64,000 bases of DNA from Arctopsyche grandis (taxonomy: Eukaryota; Arthropoda; Insecta; Trichoptera; Hydropsychidae): the NCBI RefSeq assembly GCF_051622035.1, contig NC_135364.1:12765501-12829500 (forward strand), in the 5' to 3' direction. The position numbers and the translations under genes were made by a program. The notes under the pieces are model-generated. The model worked only from the letters and a program-made list of their open reading frames with translations, had not been told where the DNA came from and did no database searches. Positions 1 through 10,290 of the stretch are shown piece after piece; within the stretch, counting starts at the first letter, position 1, and the number at the start of each line of letters is the position of its first letter.

Positions 1-320
1 AAATGTAAAAATAGTTAACAAATGAGATTTTAAACTTTGTATAATAGTTATCATTGCGCACCAATATATTTGAGTAAGTTGTGCGTATTCTTTTTTAGAC
101 AATGAGTATGGAAATGATTCTCAAATTGTACAATCTTGAAAATCTTTAAAAATTAATATGTTAACACATTTAAAATGACATCTTGAATTTGTCAAGATGT
201 AAAATTTAGTCACATTTTGTTTTATAAAAGTGAAAAAAATAGTATGAATATGTAATTTCTCATTTCATATATGAAAAATAAAGTTTTATAAAATTGATAA
301 AAATTGTAATGATTACTTAC

Positions 321-3300
321 TTTTTTGACTCTTTCAGCCAATGAATCATTTTTAGTAATAATAATGCGTGAAGGAGCTGTAGTCGTTGGGGATGAAACTG
401 TTGGGGTAGTTTTCGGGGGAGCTGCAGTAGGGGGAGGCGTTGAAGCTGGTCTCCGTAGGACCACAGTACTCTGTATTTCTGTAATTCCAACAAGCACCAT
501 TGATAACAAATATTTTATGATATTTATCAAAAATCTAATATTGATGAGATTTGTACCTGTGTTGTTTTGGCCGGTGTCTGGTGGAGTGGGTCGCTTTTTA
601 GGTAGTGTGAAGCTGATTGTAACAGGTTTAGCATCGTCGTTAACATTACCGAGATCAGGTGTAGATGTCCAAGATGCACTCGTCCGAGCAAAACCTTAAA
701 TTTGCACATTTATGAATATTTTTATATTAAATCAACTTGCCTTTAAATTTACCTACATACATATGTATATATCTACTCAATTCAATATTACCTGATGAAA
801 ATGCTTCAGTTTTATCGTTTTTATTGCTGTCTTGACTAAGATTTTGACTTGACACCCATCCTCTGACAGAATCTTTTCCTGAACTACGATCATCATCACG
901 ATTTCTGGAATAGCCATATAACAAAGATTGCAGTTATTAGGTTGTGATTGTATTATTCACATTATTCTAGAAAAATTCATTTTGACGTAAAATTTTTCAA
1001 TTGACATATTTCAGAGAAAACTCTTGTCTTATGCATAAGGGTTAAATGCTAGATAAATACAAATTTAAACAAAAGAAATACATTAAGTAAAATCTAATAT
1101 ATAATTTGGAAAGAGACTTTGTATATATATGTATGCATCCTTCGTTCGTAGAAATCCGTGACGTCATCGAACAAATAATTCACTTTTTTCCGATTCAAAG
1201 GATTCGCGAAGCCCTAGGGCTCCGCCCCCTAGGGGGCGCAGACGGCGTGGGTGTATATATAATTTTTTATAAGAGACTTACTATATATGTTTGTTTGTTC
1301 GTGACAATCAATTTAATAAAAAAAAACAAACGAGTATTCAAATAAATTTATATAAAATAAAACTATTCAAATAAATTTTATAAAATGTTTACTATTAGTC
1401 ATGTTTAAGCGGTTTATATTACAAATACCGAGCGAAGCCGGGTAATACAGCTAGTAGAATATAATTTTAATTCTCATTGTAAAGATATTAAAAAAGCTTG
1501 TAAAACTTAGGTTCCAATTATGATGGTCTTCGTCGATGACAAAATTTTTGAGCGAATATCGCGAGACATTTAGGAAAAAATAATACAAATATTTACGTAG
1601 TCCAAATTTTCTTTTTGATAAGATGTCTCGAAATAATTTCGCAGCACAATTCCCACAAATAATAATGAATACCATTGATAATTTTAACTTTTACTATGAG
1701 AAGTTCAAACTTCTAGGGTTCAAGCAGCGAAAATAAGAAATTTCAATGGATTGGCTACAAGATGGGATTAAATACATATGTATCAATTAAGCTGAATGTG
1801 CCATGTAATCAGATTGCCTGAGGAACGATTGCCGAACACGATTAATAAAGGTTGTCAGTAAAAGACCAGTGGGGTGATAGAATGGATTGAGAGGAACATA
1901 ATATAAGCGAAAGGTTAAAATGCTATGGCAGCTTAATAGGTATACATATAGATATATGTACACAGCGGCGGATCAAGTAAATGAGAGGCCTCAGGCCCAT
2001 TTCAAATTTGAGGCCCCCACTTCAGTAAACAAATGCTATTATCGTTTTTTACCATGCTTTTCAGTATATGGTTTTACATTAGGATTTTTCAAAACCATGT
2101 TTTATTTATTTATTTACTATATGTACATACTTGAAGCACTAACAGTTTTAGGAATAAAATAGGTACTATTTTAAAATACTATTAAAAATAGGTATTAATT
2201 TAATTTATTCTTTGCTTACGAACGTATTGTGGACTACTGCGGACTTTGTAAGTTGTAAATTTTGGTAGCAAAGGCCCATTTCGGGGCCCCCAAGATTCGA
2301 GGGCCCCAAGCGCGTGCTTATTTTCAATGTATGATAAACCGCCGCTGTATGTTCACTTGAAATAGCTTGATTTGTAGTATAAGGGATTAAAAGAAGAAAA
2401 AAAGGAGAAGAAATCAATTAAAAGAAGACAAAATCTTTTTTTTAAAGTGAAGGAATATTCTCAAAATGTGTCGTCAGTATATGTACTATGTACATATGTA
2501 TGTAGCAGTAGTGTGTGGTGAAATTCTCTCTGTTTTTATCACACAGCCTTACTTACGTGTGCGCGAGCAGGATACAAAGGGACTCGGTTTGACGTCACCT
2601 GTTCCTCATATCCTGCTCGCGCACACGTAAGTAAGGCTGTGCGTCAAGAACAAAGATAATTTCACGGCACGCCATTGGTATGTAGATACATACCTACATA
2701 CATAATAAGTTCATGAAGTGAATTGTTTGTTGGAATGTATTTGAAATATTGTTATTTTCAGTGAAATATTATAATTGTACTTAAGGCAACCTTGACACCG
2801 TTGTTAAGCACCGTCGTTTTACGTCGGAGTCGATTTATTTTCAGTCGCTACTGGGTTGGTATGTTTGTTTATTTTCGAATTAGAAGATCGTACTGAAGAT
2901 ATGAAAAAATCATATCTCTGTCTGTTGAGTACATAGATTGCATTTGCCAAGATTTTTGGTTTACGTATTGAAGTTCAAGAGGTGATTTACATTTATACAT
3001 TCTATTTTTGATTTTGAAATATACGTATACCATACGAAGATGATTTTTTTTTAACTTATATTACGATTTTAGGTTTGTTCATACCTATCCAGCACGACCC
3101 GAATCCTGCAAGTATCCTGCAAGTACGGACATTATTATTTAGTACATTCTATATGGACGCGCATGAATGCGTAAATGCGCATGCGCGAATGGAGTATGAA
3201 TACGTCCATATAATGTACCAAAGAATACTATCCGCACTTGCAGGACACCTGCAGGATACGGGTCGTGCTGGATAGGTATGAACAGACCTTTTATTGAATT

Positions 3301-3501
3301 AAAAGCAACTCACCGCGATGATGAGGAGTTCCAGGGCGACAAGTTAGGTGTTGAGAATGTCATGTCTTCTTCTTTTTTTTTACCGCCATGCTCTTTGTAG
3401 TCTCTGAAGCATCTTTTGCATCTTGTCGGCCACCTTACTTGAGGATGGAAACCCAAAGGGCACAAGGGATCGCCTTTGGCGAGGGGATATAAGTGATGCA
3501 T
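321..3501 (-). CDS. Unrecognised gene, N-terminal 199 residues, four exons (3' part outside the window)
   Basis: Four minus-strand exons join in phase: 3501-3314, 904-792, 694-557 and 478-321. Every junction has GT/AG borders (donors GTGAGT, GTAATA, GTACAA, GTAAGT). Split codons are completed across the introns, for example CG+A gives Arg and G+AA gives Glu, which is strong evidence for one gene. The ATG at 3501 is the first Met after an in-frame TAA, so I chose it as the start. The N-terminus carries Cys-x3-Phe, then RCKRCFRDYKEHGG, a C...CxxC...H pattern that could bind zinc. It resembles from memory the start of MPRIP/outspread-type proteins, but I would not name it. The rest is low complexity: a Ser/Asp/Lys-rich stretch, WTSTPDLGNVNDD, and a Pro/Thr-rich run ending NDSLAERVKK. 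The last exon ends on a codon boundary, and the next exon is either left of 321 or outside. The 2.4-kb first intron holds the elements at 1093-2685 and the MITE at 3071. Function unknown. Confidence 0.75.
1093..1454 (+). mobile_element. Non-autonomous Helitron, family 1, copy a
   Basis: The 362-bp element starts TCTAATATATAATTTGG and ends in CTAG. It is flanked by A on the left and T on the right, as Helitrons inserted between A and T should be. Just before the end lies an imperfect hairpin around ACCGAGCGAAGCCGGGT (1427-1443). Internally it has two GC palindromes at 1211-1240 (AGCCCTAGGGCT and CGCCCCCTAGGGGGCG). A second copy with matching ends sits at 37562-37719. It encodes no Rep/helicase, so it would need enzymes from elsewhere. 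Confidence 0.85.
1963..2347. mobile_element. Short hAT-type MITE
   Basis: The terminal inverted repeat is CAGCGGCGG at 1963 and CCGCCGCTG at 2347. The flanking 8-bp target repeats are TATGTACA (left) and TATGTTCA (right), 7 of 8 identical, which is the hAT duplication length. Subterminal blocks rich in AGGCCC and GGGGCCCC are arranged in opposite orientation. There is no transposase. It lies in the first intron of the minus-strand gene 321-3501. Confidence 0.8.
2516..2677. mobile_element. Foldback MITE, family A
   Basis: Inverted arms at about 2516-2575 and 2609-2677. The inner 34 bp are a perfect stem (GTGCGCGAGCAGGATA against TATCCTGCTCGCGCAC with flanking sequence) around a loop of about 33 bp. 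The outer arms read like GGCGTGCCGTGAAA. The same family recurs, whole or truncated, at 4344-4395, 4681-4805, 22783-22908 and as two halves at 34094-34140 and 34836-34908. There is no coding capacity and no clear target duplication here. Confidence 0.8.
3071..3289. mobile_element. Small TIR element (MITE), 219 bp
   Basis: The arms AGGTTTGTTCATACCTATCC (from 3071) and its near-perfect inverse ending at 3289 extend for about 45 bp through CAGCACGACCCG and CTGCAGG motifs. The centre is a second palindromic zone (ATATGGACG near 3150, CGTCCATAT near 3205). Runs of T flank it on both sides. The superfamily is not identified. It is just downstream of exon 3314-3501. Confidence 0.75.
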
Positions 3502-4343
3502 CTTCTTTGGAGAGACGATTCGCCAAATTCGTCGAATACAATTTTAGAAATAACGAAAACTTTCACAGATCTTTCATTTGATTTTTGCGACTGTCTATCA
3601 TATTGTTGCTATTTTCAACACGCGAATGATCACGCAGTTCGTCTCATCCTATGCGTATCATATTTTTGAAGCAATGTGTCTGTCCTAAAATAAAAAAAAA
3701 GAAACGTATACACTTCGTGTTTATGCGTCTAAGAAGCGATTCCGTTTTATAGATTTGTTGAAAGCTTAAGGGGTCTGTTTTTTACAGCGATTAAAAGTTA
3801 AGAATTTCAGCGAGTCGAGTGGTCAATTGAAACGCAAAAGATTCGGATGCGCATTGTAATACGCACGGGGTTAAAAATAATCGCAGCCAATTCCAGAAGA
3901 ACCGCTATTAAATAAGACATTAAGCTTTATTGGTTTCCGAAGATTTTTATTTAATTATAAAACACTTGCTCAAAACAAATTTCTAAAAATCTTTCAGTCT
4001 GTAATATTCATATGTACTTACATATGTATGTATGTACATACAGAGAAAAATTGTGTGTTTATTGGACGTATGTATTATGTCTGTATATGATAAATAACGT
4101 ATGTACCTACTAAGTTTTTACCTTTATAAGGCAATGAGAAACTACGATACACAACAAATTTAAGATTATTTTTGCAAGCGAAACTTTTAAATAGTCTTTC
4201 AAAACATCTAACGCGTTCTATCAGATAAATCATTATTGAGCATCCTGAGATTGACCATTTTCTAAAACTGACAGTGATTGTTTTTTATATCTTAAACACA
4301 AGGGAATAACTTTTTAAGTTCGTTTGATATATTACATACATAT

Positions 4344-4395
4344 CAATGGCGTGCCGTGAAAATCTCCCTGTTTTTGTCGCACAGCCTTATTTACA
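4344..4395 (+). mobile_element. Truncated left arm of MITE family A
   Basis: It matches the outer arm of the 2516 element (GGCGTGCCGTGAAAATCTCC, then CGCACAGCCTTATTTAC) and then breaks off into a short CACAAGA repeat. There is no partner arm nearby, so this is a broken copy. Confidence 0.65.
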
Positions 4396-4553
4396 CAAGA
4401 CACAAGACACAAGGGGCCACTGATACGTATTTATATTAGGAAACTCAAACCAAACATCCAAAGCACGTGGAAAGACCAGAGAAACGTAGGTTAAAGTTGT
4501 TTGAATGAATACGTACATATGTATGTAGAATACACAGTATGTATAACCTCGAG

Positions 4554-4919
4554 CGGTCTCCCTCACGGGACCGAAAGTGAAACGCCCGAAAACGCAAATA
4601 TCGGAAGGCAAAGATCGAAAATCAAAAGATCAAAAAAAAGGGTGCATGGTAAACGGTACTATGTATATATAATATATATGAGTGGCATGCGGTGAAATTA
4701 TCTCTCTTTTTGTCATACAGCCTTGTTTAATGTGCGCGGGCAGAATACGGGAGGAAAAGCCTGTTCCTCTTGTTCCTGTTGTATCCTGCTCGCGCAAATT
4801 AAGTGAGTATGTACGACGGGGGGGAGAGACCCTTTTTTTTGATCTTTCGACATAAGATCTTTCGATTTTCGATATTTGCGTTTTCGGGCGTTTCACTTTC
4901 GGTCCCGTGCGGTAGACCC
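4554..4919. mobile_element. Composite TIR element, family D, copy 1, carrying a family A fragment
   Basis: Long inverted arms of more than 80 bp (GGTCTCCCTCACGGGACCG... and ...CGGTCCCGTGCGGTAGACC) are flanked by a perfect 9-bp repeat AACCTCGAG at 4545-4553 and 4920-4928. A 9-bp duplication with long arms is typical of Mutator-like elements. That family assignment is inference. Positions 4681-4805 inside it are a family A MITE lacking its right outer arm. Copy 2 is at 22641-23034. Confidence 0.8.
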
Positions 4920-4959
4920 AACCTCGAGTACCTTAATTCTGCGAAACAGATAATTTTAA

Positions 4960-5200
4960 CGAATTTGTTGTAATATGTTTGAGGATAGCATATCAGAACA
5001 TGAAGCTATGAAAAAATCACGAATCGGAGAAGTTGAAGAATGTATTTCCATATACATAGTTTATTCAAAAACGATCACATGGGCAATCAATGTTTGGTCC
5101 ATTCTTTTTCTCCTCTTAGTCATCCAGATTTTTCGTAATCCGGTCTATTTTTATCCCCGTTAAGTCCGGGTAGTCGAGGTTTAATTGAGGTTCAAAGGTG
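4960..5200 (+). mobile_element. Possible pogo/Tigger-like transposon 3' relic
   Basis: The stretch TTTTCGTAATCCGGTC...CCCCGTTAAGTCCGGGT near 5128-5175 resembles the termini of pogo/Tigger elements. It is preceded by a short open frame (4975-5163) whose C-terminal-like sequence is too degraded to assign. No left end or TA duplication was found. Low confidence. Confidence 0.3.
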
Positions 5201-5984
5201 GATGAATGAGTTGAGAAGAGATGTAGCTCTAAATTTTTCCGATACTGACAGTCATTATCACATAAACATGTCGGCTGACGTCAAGCGCCTCAGCTAGGGA
5301 AACTTGAGCGATTATTTTTAGCAGTTTGAAATGTGCGCACATTAGCTAAAAACGATATTTTTACTCACACAAGATTATCGTGGCACTTTTCCTTTGGTCA
5401 AAAACTCGATTGGCGCACAAAGCACTGTTCACTGTTCACATATTAGCATTTGGGCGGGGGCGGTTCACTTATTTTCAGACTCGTTTATTTTATTTTAAAT
5501 GTGAGTATTTGTCTCTTTCTTTTTGTGTTATTATGTAAGAAGGGAATGGCGTTCCAGCGTCGGCACTAGCGCGCGCTCTTCCCAGCGCACTGAACTATTG
5601 GCATGGAGAAATGTCGGGTTATAATTGGAACTAAGCGGGGTATTGCTGGACTGGGAATTCAATAATAGTCGAGCCCAGGGCCGGCCAGCTCTCGCCGAGG
5701 AGGAGTGGAGTATGTGCTGAAGCTGGAGCAGTAGCTGGCCCTCGGCCAAGTGACGGCCCCACTTTTGCACTACACCCAGATGTCTGAAAATGACGCTCGA
5801 GGGAGACCCGTACCCGTCGTCGGTGCACTGCTCCCCAACTCCCCAACTCCCCACCCGGATCGGATAAACAAATGCGTTCGATCTGGTCACTAGTGGACTA
5901 TTGCCAATACGCTGATTGACGAGACAAACCAAACTTTCCTACAATATTAACTCCTTTTAAATTTCACTAGGTTTTTGTAACAAG
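5200..5984. other. GC-rich non-coding block, no gene assigned
   Basis: About 5540-5880 is clearly richer in G+C and CpG than its surroundings and contains a CTCCCCAA triplication near 5833-5850. Minus-strand open frames cross it, but none begins with ATG and none resembles a known family. It lies about 2 kb upstream of the minus-strand ATG at 3501, so it could be the promoter or a non-coding first exon of that gene. That is inference from position only. Confidence 0.35.
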
Positions 5985-7050
5985 TAGAGGTTGTAATTTC
6001 TCGACTTTTTTTGATTCTCGAGATTCGAGAATCTAATTTTCTCGTAATATTTGAATCTCGAGATTTGAGAATCTTATCTTCTCGAAATATTTGAATGTCG
6101 AGAATTCAAGATTTTCTTTTTTGTTTCGAATCTCGAGAATTCTCGAGAAAGTATAATTATTTTTTTTAATATAGTGAATTGATTTTTTTAGCATATAAAA
6201 TCGACAACATCAAAAGGACACAAACACTACATATGTATATTATATCAGGGGCTTATAACTTTATTAAAGACATCATGAAAGAAAGATATAGAGAGATACA
6301 ATAGAAAACAAAGTAAAATTATATAAAAAAAATACTATAAAGGAAGGCACGAAAAGAAAATAGAAATATACAAAAGTAATTTAAAATAATAAAAATAACA
6401 ATATGTAACAAAGAATTTTATAAAATTTCCAGTTTCGCCACCCGGCTTTGCCCGTGTTTTTGTGACCGGACAAATAATAAAAATACTGAACATCTATGCA
6501 TATTAAAATACTGAATATACATTGATTAATATATAAGGAGCAAATACACGAATAAATAAATCAAAAATCTTTGTTTTATGTGTGTTACAGTGGCGTCATA
6601 TTGTCAGTGAAAATATATTTTCACTAGCGTTTTAGTGATATCATAACCGAATACTTTCCCACTAGTGACTAGTACCTACATGCACATATATGTAACTTTA
6701 AAATGGTGCGATTTCGTTGTGACATGGTATATGTACATATATGATGACCGGATAATAACTTATCGGACAAATAATCAAAATACTGACCATCTTTACATAT
6801 TACAATACCTCACAAAATTATTTACGAGTTAACAAGTATACAAATCAGTCAGTTTATTGAACAAAAACATGTAGTGATAAATTTAAAATATTTTCGATAT
6901 TTTCGAGATTCTAATAAACGATTTCTCGAGATACGAAAATCTCGAATTTTCACAATAAAATATTCTCGAGAAACGAGAATCAAAATTTCTCGAGAATTCT
7001 CGAGAAATCTCGAGAAATCTCGAGACGAGATTTCTCGATCACAACCTCTA
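5985..7050. mobile_element. hAT-type non-autonomous element with CTCGAG-rich subterminal arrays
   Basis: The 1066-bp element has termini TAGAGGTTGTAA (5985) and ACAACCTCTA (to 7050). A perfect 8-bp target duplication GTAACAAG lies at 5977-5984 and 7051-7058. Both ends carry dense tandem TCTCGAGAAT/ATTCTCGAGA motifs (6000-6150 and 6895-7035), likely transposase-binding repeats. Inside, a block GACCGGACAAATAATAAAAATACTG recurs directly (6460-6530 and 6745-6810). No transposase is seen. Confidence 0.9.
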
Positions 7051-7146
7051 GTAACAAGGGCCATTCTTTTCCAGGTGGGGTCCCGGGTGAAAAATAAATG
7101 ACAAAAAAATACATACAATATAAAAAAAAATGTATTTAGACTAGAC

Positions 7147-8133
7147 CAGTGGTTCTTAACCTTGTTGGAGGTACTGAAACCCACCAGTTTCATATGCGCA
7201 TTCACCGAACCCTTCTTAATTGGAAAAATAAAATATGATTTTTTTCAAATTCAAAACATAAGTATGTACATACATATATATGGGTTTGGTGCGATCGAAA
7301 AGCGCCAGACAGATTGAACGACAGATTAACTGGATGGCTGCTTTAAACGCAATTCTCGACTTCACGAATGATAGATTGCACATCAGATGACGAGTAACCT
7401 TTCGATGTGCACAGATGCAATTTTTTAAATGGTAATTATTAAAATTGAGTTGGATCTTTCTGGCGAGATTAATAAGGCAAAATTCGGAACTAAAGTATCA
7501 GAAGCACAGAGCGTATACAGGGTAGGTATGTTGGGACTTCGGGTAGATTTCGCTTAGTGTAAGTGCGAGCAGTGCGCACGCATAAGGTACACGTGTCGTT
7601 AATCTGTGGTTCAGTCTGTCTGGCGCTTGTCGATCGTTTGCACCGCATCGATGTATATATTTTACTGGTGCACAAAATGAACCGTGCATCAACATCACTG
7701 TGTTCAAAGAACAAAACCAATAAAACATGATTTTCACACAAAAACAAAAACATAATAATGAATATTTACTGCAAATCAGTGTGACTTCTGCTGTTGCCTT
7801 TCAGAGATCAGTTCATAAATGCACGGCTTTGCCTTGGCAAGTGCCACTCTCATGTTACTTTCGCAACAAATTCTGTTCCTTTTCTTCGTTTTTATGTCCA
7901 GCATCCTCGAAAAAGTTTGCTCGCCAAAATATGTTGTAACAAACGGTATGAAAATCTCCAGAGCTTTCTTAGCAATAACAGGGTACGTTACCATTTGTTG
8001 ACACCAAAACGTTGAGAGCGTTGTTGTTCTGAAGAGTTGCTGTTGAGCCTGGCTCTGCTGAATTTCCGCCGAACCCCTGAGATTGACTCACCGAACCCCT
8101 GGGGTTCGATCGAACCCAGGTTAAGAACCACTG
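7147..8133 (-). mobile_element. hAT (Charlie-like) transposon with a transposase C-terminal remnant
   Basis: The 987-bp element starts CAGTGGTTCTTAACC and ends with its inverse. A perfect 8-bp duplication GACTAGAC lies at 7139-7146 and 8134-8141. Arms near each end carry CCGAACCCCT/AGGGGTTCGG motifs. Between them a minus-strand transposase fragment survives (next entry). Inside is a second inverted pair, 7291-7330 against 7597-7642 (AGCGCCAGACAG...). Confidence 0.92.
7776..7994 (-). pseudogene. hAT transposase C-terminal fragment
   Basis: About 72 codons read as the end of a Charlie/ZBED5/FAM200-type hAT transposase. The YPVIAKKALEIFIPF block, then GEQTFSRMLDIKTKKRNR, then MRVALAKAKPCI, correspond to the hAT C-terminal dimerisation region as I know it. 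The N-terminal zinc finger and the RNase-H catalytic part are missing, so it cannot be active. It lies inside the hAT element 7147-8133 on the same strand as the element's orientation. Confidence 0.8.
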
Positions 8134-8141
8134 GACTAGAC

Positions 8142-10290
8142 TCAAAAAGAAGCACGATTATCCTCTTCGGACTTCAGGTACCTGAGACGATAGTACAAGT
8201 GTTCGTGTTTTCATAATAGTTTTGTAAATAAAATCCGTTTATTCGACTTCATTTCATCCCTTATTTTTCATTTTTGGGGCCCCTTTAATCCGTGTCGTAA
8301 CTAAAAAAATTGAGCTCGCATTCAAATGTTAACAAAAGACCCCCCTTTAGAATTTTTTTTATTAAAATTAAATTGATTATTTTTACATACCTCCTTTACA
8401 GTTCTTATTAAAACTTTGTTCGATTGTTCCGACGCTTTCTTCATTTCTTTCTTTATTTCAACGTCGTTTTTGTGCTTCCTATTAGTCGAATGAATAATTT
8501 TTAGAAAATTTTACTAATTTCAATTTTTTTTTTGAAAAATGTGTAGTATTTTCATTTAAAACCTTTTCGGCCCCTAAATCTACAACGCCCGCATGCACCG
8601 CATACCCGTGCGGCATAGTAGTTACGCGTCTGCTTTTAATACACTGGATCTGCTGTTGGTCATCCCTGGCGTATCAACATGTGCTCCACAGTTTACAATC
8701 TACGTAGTGAAAATGTTTCACAAGCCATGTATTTTATTAGGGCTTTGCTTACGGTGGGCATTTGTATATTGATTTGTCTGCAGACAAATATCTAGCAATT
8801 TGTTTGTCGTAGAAATTTCCCAAAGAATAATAATTTGTCTGCCAACAGGTAAAGCTTTTAAAAACTCAACACATTATTAATAGGTTTTTGAGATTTTTTT
8901 CTTATTAAGCTGTACACTAATATTCAAATAAGATATTTCTACATACATACCTATATGTATATGTACATATACTAACATAAAAAAATTGGAAAATAGAGAA
9001 TGATCATTGGATCAGAAACTAATGTAACAGACCCAAGAAGTTTTGCATACATATTTATAATTTTAACATAATTCGTCAACTTATTTAAGAAAACATATTA
9101 TATGCTTATTATTAAACTATTTTGTACTTTTATTCCAGTAATCATGGTACTATGGACGAAAATATAAATATGACATGTTATAAATGTGTAGATTATATAT
9201 TTTTAAACTGCATACTAATATGCTAGTATCTAAATATCCCTGGCAACTTGATGTTCGATGAGGCTCTCATCGCGAAGAATTTATCATAAATTTATTTATA
9301 GTCATTGGGGATTTATATAAATGCTTATAACATAAGTTGTTTTAGGAATAATAAATAAACAAGTGAATATTCAATGTCTAAATCCAAGAACAGGCTATTA
9401 TTTAATTTGCAGTTATCTTTTCTAAAAAATATTTATCAACAATTTATTTATGAAAATATTTAATAAGTTTTTGGAAATTAAAAATTTTGATCGAAGGGTT
9501 TTTGGAGACTAATAATGTGAAAGAAAGCTAAATATTATACATATATAATAAATCAAACAATTTGTCACGTACAACAAACTTGTTAATGCCATTAAAAAAT
9601 AGGAGCAATAAAACGTTTTAGCCTTCCAAGTTATTAAAATAATAAGCAACTGCTTTTGGCATATATGTATCACTATTTTATAATTGAAAAATAATTTTAA
9701 TAATCCAAAAATGAAAATTGGATAATAATAAAATACAACTAAATAATAGGAGTTTATTGTGATTTCTGGTTGACCGGTTCTGATTCTTTTCAGATTTATA
9801 TTTAGATGCAACGTGAACGGAGATTCTCACATATGTATTCAGCAACTGTCGTTATTTATCAACCTCATTTACTGTCATCTTCTACATTTTTTTAGATTCA
9901 TTTTTTAAGTCAAAATAATAAAGACTGAAATTATGAAAATATTTTCTAAATTTATTTTATAAAATATACAATCAAGTTTAATTTAATAAAAACTGTTTTA
10001 ACAGTTATGAGATATTTTATCACAAATTAAGGAATTAATAGTTTTATCATACACATGAACTTTATATAATAGAATATTTTGGTATTAAATACTTCTAGCT
10101 CACAGATAAATCAATTTTTATAGCATATGTATGCATGCTATTGAATAGCGTTCCATTCTGTTTGTAATATTTAAATACATATTCAATTTTGAATTCATAT
10201 GTGGAGTAAAAAATATAGCATATTAAATAAAAACAATTTATCAACATGTAAATATTCTAAAAATATAAAAGCATAAAGACTATATATATA
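8142..10290. other. Intergenic region, mostly AT-rich, with a probable hAT end
   Basis: No gene seen. At about 8580-8633 a GC-rich stretch read on the minus strand starts CAGACGCGTAACTA, like one hAT terminus, with a CCGCA...TGCGG hairpin behind it. The opposite end was not identified. The remainder is AT-rich sequence downstream of the minus-strand HMGCL gene. Confidence 0.4.

Noticed and set aside
5531-5932. 133-codon minus-strand frame in a GC-rich block
   Set aside because: Starts at TTG, no ATG, no splice fit to the neighbouring gene, no family likeness. GC-rich DNA has few stops by chance.
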